The position numbers and the translations under genes were made by a program. Below are positions 38,395-50,744 of a stretch of DNA of 64,000 nucleotides, piece after piece; the first letter of the stretch is position 1; each line of letters starts with the position of its first letter. The stretch is from Dysidea avara (lineage: Eukaryota; Porifera; Demospongiae; Dictyoceratida; Dysideidae): positions 3,694,531-3,758,530 of the forward strand of contig NC_089285.1 in assembly GCF_963678975.1 (NCBI RefSeq). Direction: 5' to 3'. The notes under the pieces are model-generated. The model was not told where the DNA came from. It saw only the letters and a list, made by a program, of their open reading frames with translations, and made no database searches.

Positions 38395-40290
38395 TATTGA
38401 TTACAGAAATCCTACAGGGTGACTTGTTTCTAGCTGAACTCTCTACAAGTGATTTGTTTCTAGCTGATCTCTCTACAGGGTGACTTGTTTCTAGCTGAAC
38501 TCTCTACAAGTGATTTGTTCGTAGCTGAACTCTCCACATGGTGGTTTCGTTGTAGCTGAACTCTCTACAAGGTAACTTCTTCTAGCTGATCTTTTTACAC
38601 TGCATATTTGTTTGTAGCTGAGTTCTCTACAGGGTGATTTGTTTGCAGCTGAACTCTCTACATGATGATTTCTTTGTAGCTGAACTCTCTACAGGGTGAT
38701 TTGTTTGTAGCTGAAATCCCTACAAGGTAACTTCTTCTAGCTGATCTTTCTACAGGGCGATTTGTTTGTAGCTGAGTGATTTGTTTGCAGCTGAACTCTC
38801 TACGTGGTAGTTTCTTTGTAGCTGAACTCTCTACAATGTGACTTCTTCTAGCTGAACTCTCTACAGGGTGACTTGTTTTTAGCTGATCTCTCTATGGGGT
38901 GACTTGTTTCTAGCTGAACTTTCTACAGGTGATTTGTTTGCAGCTAAACTCTCTACATTGTGGTTTCTTTGTAGCTGACACTGCTTGAAGTATCTTAGTT
39001 TACTACAGTGGTATATCCCCAGTATATGGAACAGTTAATTGTTTGTTATTTTAGTAGTTTTTCAGTAAACCCGCATTCACTGATGTTTTACTGAGAGTGT
39101 AAAACTTAGTAAAATAATTATGTTCCATATACTTAAGTTTACTGACACTTTACTATCAGTATAACTATAGTAAGGCATCTTAACAAATTAGTAAACTAAG
39201 AACCTTCAAGCAGTGTGAACGCTCTATAAGGTAACTTCTTCTAGCTAATCTTTCTACAGAGCGATTTGTTTGTAGTTGAGTTCTCTACAGGGTGATTTGT
39301 TTGCAGCTGAACTCTCTACATGGTAGTTTCTTTGTAGCTGAACTCTCTACAAGGTGATTTCTTCAATAGCTGATCTTTCTACCGGGTGATTTGTTTGTAG
39401 CTGAACTCACTACATGATGGTTTCTTTGTAGCTGAACTCTCTACAAGGCGATTTCTTCTATAGCTGATCTTACTACAGGGTGATTTGTTTGTAGCTGAAC
39501 TCTCTACAAGGTAACTTCTTCTAGCTGATCTCTCTACAGGACAATTTGTTTGTAGCGTTTGATTTATTTTACCATTTTCTTTGAAGCTGAACTCTCTACA
39601 AGGTGATTTCTTCTAGCTGATCTTTCTACAGGGTGATTTGTTTGTAGCAGAACTCTCTACAAGGAAACTTTTTCTAGCTGATCTCCCTACAGGGAGATTT
39701 GTTTGTAGCTGAACTCTCTACATGATGGTTTCTTTGTAGCTGAACTCTCTACAAGGCAACTTCTTCTAGCTGATCTCTTTACAGGGTGAATTGTTTGTAG
39801 CTGAACGATCTACAAGGTAACTTCTTCTAACTGATCTCTCTACAGGGTGATTTGTTTGTAGCTGAACTATCTACAAGGAAACCTCTTTTAACTGAGCTCT
39901 GTACAGGGTGAATTGTTTGTAGCTGAACTATCTACAAGGTAACTTCTTCTAGCTGATCTCTCTACAGGATGATTTCTTTGTAGCTGAACTATCTACAAGG
40001 TAACTTCTTCTAGCTGATGTATCTACAGGGTCACTAGTTTGTAGCTGAATTCTCTACATGGTGGTTTCTTTGTAACTGAACTATCTACAAGGTGACATCT
40101 TCTAGCTGATCTTTCAACAGGGTGATTTGTTTGTAACTGAACTCTCTACAAGAAAACTTCTTCTAACTGATGTCTGAACAGGGTGAATTGTTTGTAGTTG
40201 AACTCTCTACAGGGTAACTTGTTTGTAGCTGATCTCTATACAGGTTACTTATTTCTAACTGATCTCTTGAATTCTGTTCAGGGTGACTGC
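38395..40290. repeat. 31-bp-monomer satellite (copy 1)
   Basis: Monomers of about 30-31 bp of type TAGCTGAACTCTCTACA + RGGTGATTTSTTTG, in alternating variants (CTGATCTCTCTACAGGGTG, CTACATGATGGTTTCTTTG). Interrupted by the CACTG MITE at 38979-39215. Open frames across it are artefacts. Confidence 0.9.
38979..39215. mobile_element. CACTG MITE, 237 bp, 3-bp duplication (copy 1)
   Basis: Ends CACTGCTTGAAGTATCTTAG and (inverted right end) CACTGCTTGAAGGTTCTTAG, about 26 bp of TIR with two mismatches. Flanked by TGA (38976-38978, 39216-39218). Removing it restores the satellite monomer GTAGCTGAAC. CAC termini and a 3-bp duplication fit the CACTA/Chapaev group. Its ends differ from those of the 11-kb CACTA element, so it belongs to another family. 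Confidence 0.85.
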
Positions 40291-41111
40291 TCTATTAGGA
40301 TGACTGCTCTATTAGAGTATCTCGATCTCGCTACACCAAGTTTGATTTCGTGTTATAACTCCGTGGCTTTAAGTCTGATTCTTCTACACCATTGAAGAAC
40401 CTTTCTAAGATGATTACTCCATCTGTACAGTGAATTTCAAAGCATCACCCCAAGCGGTTTATCTGGTAGGCGTGGCAAGTATTCGTTTTTTTTAGCTAAT
40501 CTCGGTTGCGTAATTGTTACACACTGTTGGTTTTGTTGTTGTATCTTCCTGGTTTTTAGCTCGATTTCTTTCAAACCACAAAAGGTTTGAGGTTCAATAG
40601 TTAACCTATTCACCCACCGATTTTCAGCTTCTTTCCATACGCGGTTTATCCTGTAGGCGTGACAACATATTGGTGTTATTTTTCGTGCATAATCGCTCAT
40701 AACTCTTTGCCTGTTTATGGTATTCCAGCCAAAGTTGGTACCGAGATGCGCCTTTATATCCCCCTTCTGTGTGCCAAATTTCAAGGCAATCGGATAACGC
40801 GTTCGCGTTTTATAGCAGTTTTTGTAAGTGTGCGAAAAGAGGAAGAAAAATAAGAAGAAAAAAAACACGAAGAAACTAAGCTAATTTTTGAAGTCGCATA
40901 TCTCAGGAATGCCTGAAGCGATTTTGCTCAAATTTGGAATGTGGAGTACTGAAGTTTGAGGGAATGTACACAGCAAAATTCGTCTTGTTTCATCAAGGCA
41001 GCACAGAGCTACGGAGGTGCGAAAATTGCGTTTTCTTTCTTCCTGTCAATATACTCACGGGGTTGCGCGCGGGCTTCTTGGGCCGCACGACACACTACCG
41101 TGTGTCTTGAT
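40291..41111 (+). repeat. Conserved tail of the composite element (copy 1)
   Basis: Contains two related sub-blocks about 190 bp apart, each with CGGTTTATC-TGTAGGCGTG, then a purine-rich run (GAAGAAAAATAAGAAGAA) and an end GCACGACACACTACCGTGTG with a 7-bp stem (GACACAC/GTGTGTC) five bases before the boundary. Similar, diverged sequence at 61361-62199. Confidence 0.6.
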
Positions 41112-41283
41112 GATAACATGTATTATAAAATCTTGATGTATTACAACATTTCTTTTTCACTAAACTTTGGTTCATTCAATAGTAGTCCCTCACTTATCAC
41201 ACCACTGATGAACGACACTACCTAGTGAGATGCAACACAACTGATAATATACTATCATATTGGACACTCTCCCCTGTATGTAC

Positions 41284-41567
41284 TAGGGTTGGGACAAAAC
41301 ATCGGAACCTTCGAAGGTGCTTCCAAAGCTCAGTCTCCATGGATACTGGTATGACTAATCAGTCAAAAAGCCATGGGCCTGTAACCATACAACTATTATT
41401 GACAAATTTTGGTAACATCTACTAGATGCTGCAACAAAGTGTGAGACCATAATATTAAGGATGTACACTATTATGGTCATTAATTACTAACTTGACATCA
41501 ACAAAGCTTTGGTAGCTTTCTAGAAAGAAGCTTGGGAGGTTAAAATTTGACCTTCATTCCAGCCCTA
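41284..41567. mobile_element. hAT-type MITE, 284 bp (copy 1)
   Basis: Begins TAGGGTTGGGAC and ends CATTCCAGCCCTA (inverse TAGGGCTGGAATG). Flanked by the exact 8-bp duplication GTATGTAC at 41276-41283 and 41568-41575. Non-autonomous hAT. Confidence 0.85.
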
Positions 41568-41610
41568 GTATGTACACCAGCACACACATGTACCTTAGGG
41601 TTATTCTTGA

Positions 41611-41662
41611 AAGCTACCAAAGCTTTGTAGCTTTCAAGAATAACCAAAGCTTTGTAGCTTTT
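41611..41662. repeat. 52-bp junction spacer with templated hairpin
   Basis: GGTTATTCTTGAAAGCTAC (41599-41617) is followed, after nine bases, by its exact inverse GTAGCTTTCAAGAATAACC (41627-41645). The string GAAAGCTACCAAAGCTTTG (41609-41627) is the exact reverse complement of 41502-41520, about 100 bp upstream. Such inverted local templating is a mark of template switching during the duplication. Confidence 0.85.
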
Positions 41663-44353
41663 AATATTCTTGACAAATATTTGATAACAATGCATAAGAA
41701 AAATCAACCCCTAATCATGAAAAATGATTGATAGTGTACATGTGGGGTTTACAGTATCCCGTAACCTTAAGTAACATGCTGCCACAAACAGTGTCATGTT
41801 ATCATGTTACAGTCTCAGTGGACATGGCAGACTTAAATGCTACAGATCGTATATTAGTTATAATTATTTTCAGTTTGTATGAATTTGGTTAGACAACATG
41901 AATTCCTAGTCTAATTTGTGGGCCACTCTTTACAAACTTTAGCCAGAGAGATTCTTTGTGATGTACAAAATATCAGTAAATTTGATTCAAGGTGCAAACG
42001 TTAGCAGATTCTTGATGGTAGATATTCAGTAGTGGCCCAACACTGCTATCACATAGTAAAACATCTGTTTTCTTGCTGACCCAATGACAAAACAGTGCTC
42101 TGGCTGTAGACTAGTTGCTCACCGCTAATCTGTATATGGCAGCATACTTTTTCTGTTGTCTAAAGTGGCATGGCCACAGCATAGAATCTGGGCTGGCCTG
42201 ATTTCTGTGGTGTAAGTCAGTCTGGTAGTGCTCACCCCTTCAAAAAGAACAACAGAAGCTTGCACACACGTAGTAGTAAGCGTGGGATTGCTTGAGTGTG
42301 GGATTGTAAGGGGTCATTCTTTACATGTACTCATAAAACTGTTGACACGCTTTACTTACCAGTTCTACTCGTCTGGTCTCTTGCGTGGGCAGTCTGTGGG
42401 AGCTGGTGCAATGTATTGAGACCCATCTGTGTCAGACAAGTCCCATACAAATTATTGTGATATTCCTGTAGTGTGCTTTAAATCTCTGTACCATGTTATT
42501 ATAAAGTGCTCAGCTAGTTATTAATATAATACCTATGGTTACAGACAAAAGTGTAACTGTTGCATCTTTGTCTCATCTCTCTTGGGTGTGGTGCATGTGA
42601 TTGGCCATCCCAAGACAACATGTGGCCATGTATACCCCTTAGCTTTGTGTGCTAATAGTATTGGCAAGAATAAATAATAATTTACTGTAGGTATTGGTAT
42701 GAATTTTACTTGTGTATACCATGTCTTGTGTACAATATCCTCTACTTATATAGCTGCATGTGGGTATCAAGAATGCCAAACGATGACACAGGCAATTTTA
42801 ACTCTTAGGAAGGACGTTGGCGAGCTGTGAAGTCAGATGACCAACACTAAATTGCAGTAAGGGAAAGTCTATGCAGTGAGCCATTACCAATCAGTGCTAT
42901 TATCACAATTTTTTTATTTACAACAACTTCATAGGTTTTTTGACTGTTATATTCAACTGCTTGCTAACGAATTTACTCAAGATGAGAAGGAAAGCTGATG
43001 ACTATTTTCTTAAGTTGTAATTTTGTCTTTTATTCATATATCTCTAATTCTGTTCACAGAGCAGTACATTGACACTATGACACGAGCGTTTGCAGCGTCC
43101 ACCGTGAAGGAGTGAGTGAATCGCACAAACAGTTAAAAAAGAGGTGCACATAAACTCCAGATAGTCAGATACTGTAATATACAAGCTGAAATACATGCAG
43201 GACATCGACCCAAGAGAAGAGGGACGATGAAAGTGATCAGGTGTTACATGTCCTACTAACCACTGTGGAGATCTGACAGTATGTGTATATGTGTACCCTA
43301 TAATAATTGGTGACTGTGCACTTATGCAATATAGACTTTGGACTGCCTACATTTTTGAAATGCTGGAACTTTGAATAAAGCATTGAAGGAAAGTGGATAT
43401 TGTCTACTCCTTTGTAAACTCTGTATGACGTACCTACTTGGGTGATTCAGTAAGTTATTTATGCTGCATTGACCCTATGATTCTAGCAATCTTGAATCTT
43501 CAAGGTGCACAAGGGCTGAATATAACAGCGCGTGGTACGTGGCATGCAAGATGTGGGTCACATGTATGTTTTTATATAGAGCACTCCAGGAGCAGTTAGT
43601 TTGAGAGATACAGATGTGAGTAGGGTTATACTGTATGGTTTTGCTAGTTTTTATCTCATGCAGTCCCATCATCAATGACTCCACAAGTTCAATGCACCTA
43701 CTCACCTTGAAACTGGCATTGGTAAGTATATTTACAACATGCGAAATATGAACATTAATGTTAACTATTACAGATGAAGAAATGATGTGATTGTTCTCAG
43801 TATGAAGAAAGCAAGGATTGGCTAGTGTTGTGGGTTCTTTCTACACAGCTCAGTGATGATCAGGCAGAACTGTTATAACTGAAAACTCATTGACTATGAG
43901 GTTGTTTTACCATTTTTTTCAGTTCATTATTGTACAACAGTACTTTGTTTTGCTCATGTGAAATAGCAACAATAGATCGAAAGCGACGTCATTAATTAAA
44001 AGGGTATTTCGGAAGGGATATGGGCCGTCTTGAGGGCAAGGCGTGGGTCTAGCAGAATCGTATACAGCTGTATAGAGGATAGTATGCAGTCGTATTGAGG
44101 TATATGTGTGTGACTAGGTCTATAATACGATTATACTCGTGACATATACAGAGGTGCCATCAAAGTTAAGAGTCCAGGTTAGGGATAGACTGACCACATA
44201 CGTTTGGATTGACGCTACACGTATATAATCAGGCTTCGTTTATATACGTGTTGTAGACTCTGCTATACTGATTAGTCTGTGCATCTTGTTGCACTGTGTA
44301 AGACAGCACATTAAAGGTGATCTGCACTATCAGCCCCACCCACTCATTCCCAG

Positions 44354-44547
44354 GTGTGGGATATTAAGAACAGGAAGTTACTGATGGATCTACCAGGTCA
44401 TGTTGATGAAGTGTTTAGTGTTGACTGGAGTACTAATGGGGAATAAGTGGCTAGTGGTGGACGAGATAGACATATTGAAATGTGAGCAATTATCATGTGT
44501 GGATATTGTGTGACCATGTTGTCTTCTTGTGTAGATGGAGAAGATGA
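44354..44547 (+). pseudogene. NLE1: Last two exons of a Notchless-like WD40 gene (copy 2)
   Basis: Duplicate of 36939-37132, with the same in-frame TAA (44444-44446) and the same IWRR ending. The shared stop shows that the lesion preceded the duplication, if the duplication is real. Confidence 0.75.
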
Positions 44548-44583
44548 TAATGAATATTTTAACTATTTATTGAGTGTGAAGTA

Positions 44584-44732
44584 CAGTAGGACCTCAATTA
44601 TCCGAACAGTATAAGTGACTGCCCTATTCCATTAGGTGAATGTTCTATTAGAGTAGTTGAACACAAATCTGAATGGGAACACTTATGATTGAACTGGCAC
44701 ACAGGTGTGTTCGGATAATGGAGGTCCTACTG
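44584..44732. mobile_element. pogo/Tigger-like MITE (copy 2)
   Basis: Duplicate of 37169-37317. Confidence 0.8.
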
Positions 44733-44734
44733 TA

Positions 44735-44830
44735 CAGTAAAACTTCATTAACAGAGACCATCTTAAATATAATCATCGACATTGAAGAATGGTCTTATTT
44801 GAGAGGTCACTGCTAAGTGAGGTTTTGCTG
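44735..44830. mobile_element. Second pogo-like MITE (copy 2)
   Basis: Duplicate of 37320-37415. Confidence 0.7.
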
Positions 44831-45569
44831 TACTAGTAAATAAAGTGTTTGCGGCCCTCAGAAAGGCTATGGTGAAAAAAGATGTGAAATCCAAGGTGGC
44901 GGCCAAGAAATGGCTGTGATGGTAGGTTAATGGTAAAGCACAAAATTTACCTAAATTGTCATTATTAAAATTTTTACCATTAACCTACCATCACAGCCTT
45001 TTCTTGGCCGCCACCTTGGATTTCACATCTTTTTTCACCATAGCCAAAAAAACATCGGTTAAAAAAGTCCCAAAGCTGGCCATAGGCCGGCTTTGGGGTA
45101 TACAAATACAAAAAGAAATGAAATCTAATCCAAAACAGCCAAGCTGTAAAAAAAGTGTGCGGCCCTCAGAAAGGCTATGGTGAAAAAAGATGTGAAATCC
45201 AAGGTGGCGGCCAAGAAATGGCTGTGATGGTAGGTTAATGGTAAAGCACAAAATTTACCTAAATTGTCATTATTAAAATTTTTACCATTAACCTACCATC
45301 ACAGCCTTTTCTTGGCCGCCACCTTGGATTTCACATCTTTTTTCACCATAGCCTTTCTGAGGGCCGCACACTTTTTTTACAGCTTGGCTGTTTTGGATTA
45401 GATTTCATTTCTTTTTGTATTTGTATACCCCAAAGCCGGCCTATGGCCAGCTTTGGGACTTTTTTAACCTATGTTTTTTTTCTTTACTACAGGAAGAAGA
45501 AAAGATGAAGTAGATGTACTTTAAATATTTTATCAGTAAATGTACAAATTATATATATATAATACATAT

Positions 45570-45806
45570 GTGACCGGATTTGTGAAAAGGGGTCTTCCAC
45601 ACACATCCAATTTGCCAACTTTGACAATTGATAACTTCAGATTGAAAAGAGCTATTGCCTTGAAATGTGGGCAGTGGTGAGCACCACTATAGCTGAATAC
45701 ATGGTGAAATTTTCAGGTTAATATGTTACTTGAACACTGAGTTATGGTCTCCAACGTTTACGGAATTGGATGTGTGTATAAGACCCCTTTTCGCAAATCC
45801 GGTGAC
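45570..45806. mobile_element. ISL2EU-like MITE (copy 2)
   Basis: Duplicate of 38155-38391. Confidence 0.8.
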
Positions 45807-46393
45807 ATATATTGATTACAGAAATCCTACAGGGTGACTTGTTTCTAGCTGAACTCTCTACAAGTGATTTGTTTCTAGCTGATCTCTCTACAGGGTGACT
45901 TGTTTCTAGCTGAACTCTCTACAAGTGATTTGTTCGTAGCTGAACTCTCCACATGGTGGTTTCGTTGTAGCTGAACTCTCTACAAGGTAACTTCTTCTAG
46001 CTGATCTTTTTACACTGCATATTTGTTTGTAGCTGAGTTCTCTACAGGGTGATTTGTTTGCAGCTGAACTCTCTACATGATGATTTCTTTGTAGCTGAAC
46101 TCTCTACAGGGTGATTTGTTTGTAGCTGAAATCCCTACAAGGTAACTTCTTCTAGCTGATCTTTCTACAGGGCGATTTGTTTGTAGCTGAGTGATTTGTT
46201 TGCAGCTGAACTCTCTACGTGGTAGTTTCTTTGTAGCTGAACTCTCTACAATGTGACTTCTTCTAGCTGAACTCTCTACAGGGTGACTTGTTTTTAGCTG
46301 ATCTCTCTATGGGGTGACTTGTTTCTAGCTGAACTTTCTACAGGTGATTTGTTTGCAGCTAAACTCTCTACATTGTGGTTTCTTTGTAGCTGA

Positions 46394-46630
46394 CACTGCT
46401 TGAAGTATCTTAGTTTACTACAGTGGTATATCCCCAGTATATGGAACAGTTAATTGTTTGTTATTTTAGTAGTTTTTCAGTAAACCCGCATTCACTGATG
46501 TTTTACTGAGAGTGTAAAACTTAGTAAAATAATTATGTTCCATATACTTAAGTTTACTGACACTTTACTATCAGTATAACTATAGTAAGGCATCTTAACA
46601 AATTAGTAAACTAAGAACCTTCAAGCAGTG
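46394..46630. mobile_element. CACTG MITE (copy 2)
   Basis: Duplicate of 38979-39215. Confidence 0.85.
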
Positions 46631-48698
46631 TGAACGCTCTATAAGGTAACTTCTTCTAGCTAATCTTTCTACAGAGCGATTTGTTTGTAGTTGAGTTCTC
46701 TACAGGGTGATTTGTTTGCAGCTGAACTCTCTACATGGTAGTTTCTTTGTAGCTGAACTCTCTACAAGGTGATTTCTTCAATAGCTGATCTTTCTACCGG
46801 GTGATTTGTTTGTAGCTGAACTCACTACATGATGGTTTCTTTGTAGCTGAACTCTCTACAAGGCGATTTCTTCTATAGCTGATCTTACTACAGGGTGATT
46901 TGTTTGTAGCTGAACTCTCTACAAGGTAACTTCTTCTAGCTGATCTCTCTACAGGACAATTTGTTTGTAGCGTTTGATTTATTTTACCATTTTCTTTGAA
47001 GCTGAACTCTCTACAAGGTGATTTCTTCTAGCTGATCTTTCTACAGGGTGATTTGTTTGTAGCAGAACTCTCTACAAGGAAACTTTTTCTAGCTGATCTC
47101 CCTACAGGGAGATTTGTTTGTAGCTGAACTCTCTACATGATGGTTTCTTTGTAGCTGAACTCTCTACAAGGCAACTTCTTCTAGCTGATCTCTTTACAGG
47201 GTGAATTGTTTGTAGCTGAACGATCTACAAGGTAACTTCTTCTAACTGATCTCTCTACAGGGTGATTTGTTTGTAGCTGAACTATCTACAAGGAAACCTC
47301 TTTTAACTGAGCTCTGTACAGGGTGAATTGTTTGTAGCTGAACTATCTACAAGGTAACTTCTTCTAGCTGATCTCTCTACAGGATGATTTCTTTGTAGCT
47401 GAACTATCTACAAGGTAACTTCTTCTAGCTGATGTATCTACAGGGTCACTAGTTTGTAGCTGAATTCTCTACATGGTGGTTTCTTTGTAACTGAACTATC
47501 TACAAGGTGACATCTTCTAGCTGATCTTTCAACAGGGTGATTTGTTTGTAACTGAACTCTCTACAAGAAAACTTCTTCTAACTGATGTCTGAACAGGGTG
47601 AATTGTTTGTAGTTGAACTCTCTACAGGGTAACTTGTTTGTAGCTGATCTCTATACAGGTTACTTATTTCTAACTGATCTCTTGAATTCTGTTCAGGGTG
47701 ACTGCTCTATTAGGATGACTGCTCTATTAGAGTATCTCGATCTCGCTACACCAAGTTTGATTTCGTGTTATAACTCCGTGGCTTTAAGTCTGATTCTTCT
47801 ACACCATTGAAGAACCTTTCTAAGATGATTACTCCATCTGTACAGTGAATTTCAAAGCATCACCCCAAGCGGTTTATCTGGTAGGCGTGGCAAGTATTCG
47901 TTTTTTTTAGCTAATCTCGGTTGCGTAATTGTTACACACTGTTGGTTTTGTTGTTGTATCTTCCTGGTTTTTAGCTCGATTTCTTTCAAACCACAAAAGG
48001 TTTGAGGTTCAATAGTTAACCTATTCACCCACCGATTTTCAGCTTCTTTCCATACGCGGTTTATCCTGTAGGCGTGACAACATATTGGTGTTATTTTTCG
48101 TGCATAATCGCTCATAACTCTTTGCCTGTTTATGGTATTCCAGCCAAAGTTGGTACCGAGATGCGCCTTTATATCCCCCTTCTGTGTGCCAAATTTCAAG
48201 GCAATCGGATAACGCGTTCGCGTTTTATAGCAGTTTTTGTAAGTGTGCGAAAAGAGGAAGAAAAATAAGAAGAAAAAAAACACGAAGAAACTAAGCTAAT
48301 TTTTGAAGTCGCATATCTCAGGAATGCCTGAAGCGATTTTGCTCAAATTTGGAATGTGGAGTACTGAAGTTTGAGGGAATGTACACAGCAAAATTCGTCT
48401 TGTTTCATCAAGGCAGCACAGAGCTACGGAGGTGCGAAAATTGCGTTTTCTTTCTTCCTGTCAATATACTCACGGGGTTGCGCGCGGGCTTCTTGGGCCG
48501 CACGACACACTACCGTGTGTCTTGATGATAACATGTATTATAAAATCTTGATGTATTACAACATTTCTTTTTCACTAAACTTTGGTTCATTCAATAGTAG
48601 TCCCTCACTTATCACACCACTGATGAACGACACTACCTAGTGAGATGCAACACAACTGATAATATACTATCATATTGGACACTCTCCCCTGTATGTAC

Positions 48699-48982
48699 TA
48701 GGGTTGGGACAAAACATCGGAACCTTCGAAGGTGCTTCCAAAGCTCAGTCTCCATGGATACTGGTATGACTAATCAGTCAAAAAGCCATGGGCCTGTAAC
48801 CATACAACTATTATTGACAAATTTTGGTAACATCTACTAGATGCTGCAACAAAGTGTGAGACCATAATATTAAGGATGTACACTATTATGGTCATTAATT
48901 ACTAACTTGACATCAACAAAGCTTTGGTAGCTTTCTAGAAAGAAGCTTGGGAGGTTAAAATTTGACCTTCATTCCAGCCCTA
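48699..48982. mobile_element. hAT-type MITE (copy 2)
   Basis: Duplicate of 41284-41567, with the same GTATGTAC flanks. Confidence 0.85.
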
Positions 48983-49025
48983 GTATGTACACCAGCACAC
49001 ACATGTACCTTAGGGTTATTCTTGA

Positions 49026-50463
49026 TGGACCAGTCTTCTTCCCACAATACTCGCGGTACACTCCAGTCTCAAAACATCGATGAGCTAGTACCCTACCAAT
49101 ATTGTGACTGGCTGACACATCAGTTGTCTTGTACAAGTGTCTTGCTATACAGAACTCTCTGATTGATGCCTCCACCACTGTAGTACCATTATTATGAGTG
49201 ACTGGCCCTGTGATGTGATAGTTGGTAGTCCCCAGTTGTAGTCTGTAAGGGATGTGTGGATAATTTGAAATAAATGAAACATATTTGCAGCAGACAACAG
49301 TGAACATTAGAAGGAATTATGTCATATACAGATAGTCTTGAATTTTACAGATAGTCTTGAGTTTTACAGATATGGAGCTAAAATATGAAGTACCACAACT
49401 TCCACTGGGACTCTACAATGAATTGAGCCAGTCACATGAAGAATCGCATAAGTCCACAGTACATCATGCTTGAACAGTATATTTTAGAACAGTAATGTGT
49501 AACTACCCAAAAATTTTGCTGAAGCAACAATACTTGAATTTCTTGACATTTTAAACTAATTTTTTGAAATGCACTGACTACTTACATGAAAGGAGAAAAG
49601 GCATAAGTGCATAGGATATGATTGGACTTATGCCGCTCTTCAACTGTCAGGCTCAATTGTACTAATGTCATGTCTAATGTTCTTTTAGCTACCATGTTTA
49701 TTGGCATCACTTCATGGGTTGTAGTTTGTCAGTTTTGATCACATGTTACCACACATCATATAATATGTGACACACTGAGCAAAAGTCTGACTTGTTTGCA
49801 TAATTCTGTGTCATTGAATACACTGGGTAAAAGTGCTACATGTGCTACATAAATAATTTTACATATGTTTTAATCACTTCAGGAAACATTGAAGGAAGAC
49901 TCGAATTGAAATATTCCAATGGATTTGTCTCTACTTATGAGTTATGTGTATTCAGTAAAACATTACTTCATTGTCACCATCTCTAAGCTTCAATAGCCTT
50001 CTTGCTTAATAGCATGGGTGTATTTAGGCCAAAACTATACCTTGACAAAAGCCCCAGTTCATGGTGAATAGAATGACACAAGTTCCAATTCTGTAGTCCA
50101 TTGCACTTGAGGCTTACGATCAATTAAACGAATGTCTGTAATATTTTTCTGCTGTATAAATCAATTAATTGTTTTGTTCTTGTTGTCAATTGCGCATACA
50201 ACAGTGATCACACATTATCTGGTATGTAGACAAGGTCTTTGGTTTTGTATGCAACCTGCTGAGTGAAACCTAACTTGTTTGCATTTTCCTCAACTCTATC
50301 TTGTGACTTTTTTGTTGTCTAGAGGGCAAATCCAATGGGCTGTTAAAGTTCCAGCCCTATCTGGTTAGTGCTTGTACAGAGCCATGACTGACCTTGAACT
50401 CTATAATAAACAAACATTAATTTTACACTGATTAAAAAAGCATACTATGGCTCTCAACTGAAT
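49026..50463. other. Interval without a recognised gene
   Basis: Unique-looking sequence between the duplication and the scaffold gap. The 112-codon minus-strand frame at 48969-49307 has no recognised domain. Nothing else supported. Confidence 0.35.
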
Positions 50464-50663
50464 NNNNNNNNNNNNNNNNNNNNNNNNNNNNNNNNNNNNN
50501 NNNNNNNNNNNNNNNNNNNNNNNNNNNNNNNNNNNNNNNNNNNNNNNNNNNNNNNNNNNNNNNNNNNNNNNNNNNNNNNNNNNNNNNNNNNNNNNNNNNN
50601 NNNNNNNNNNNNNNNNNNNNNNNNNNNNNNNNNNNNNNNNNNNNNNNNNNNNNNNNNNNNNNN
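50464..50663. other. Scaffold gap (200 N)
   Basis: Exactly 200 N. The round number suggests a placeholder, so the true distance is unknown; it probably hides the 5' part of the LINE that follows. Confidence 0.99.
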
Positions 50664-50744
50664 GGAGTTAGAGCTTGTAAGTTGTAATCTTGTGATCAGA
50701 AGATATTTCGATTGATTTCCACCCCAAGAAGGCAACAGAATTTA

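Larger units (their letters stand above)
37437..41111 (+). mobile_element. Foldback-satellite composite element (copy 1)
   Basis: Order: partial and full foldback hairpin (37437-38067), a conserved link with a pyrimidine tract and CAGGAAGAAGAAAAGATGAAG-like start, a 31-bp-monomer satellite (about 38395-40290), and a conserved tail ending GTGTGTCTTGAT (41111). The same order and both boundaries recur at 57377-62199, with unrelated flanks, so it behaves as one dispersed unit. No enzyme encoded. Class unknown. Confidence 0.65.
34248..41610. repeat. 7.36-kb direct duplication, copy 1
   Basis: Sequence 34248-41610 recurs at 41663-49025, a constant offset of 7,415 bp. I found no difference in the segments I compared. 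It contains an NLE1-like exon pair, five MITEs, a foldback-satellite composite and the right end of the TTAA MITE. Both breakpoints contain ATTCTTGA. The exact identity could mean a very recent duplication or an assembly duplication; the novel spacer favours a real event. Confidence 0.9.
44852..48526 (+). mobile_element. Foldback-satellite composite element (copy 2)
   Basis: Duplicate of 37437-41111; full hairpin at 45046-45482, satellite about 45810-47705, tail to 48526. Confidence 0.65.
41663..49025. repeat. 7.36-kb direct duplication, copy 2
   Basis: Same content as 34248-41610 at +7,415 bp. It begins inside the TTAA MITE (only its right 104 bp are present, 41663-41766) and ends in the sequence after the hAT MITE. 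The right flank (from 49026, TGGACCAGTC) is unique. Confidence 0.9.

Noticed and set aside
40437-40868. 143-codon minus-strand gene in the composite tail
   Set aside because: The matching stretch in the third copy (61550-61960) does not keep this frame open; treated as non-coding repeat.
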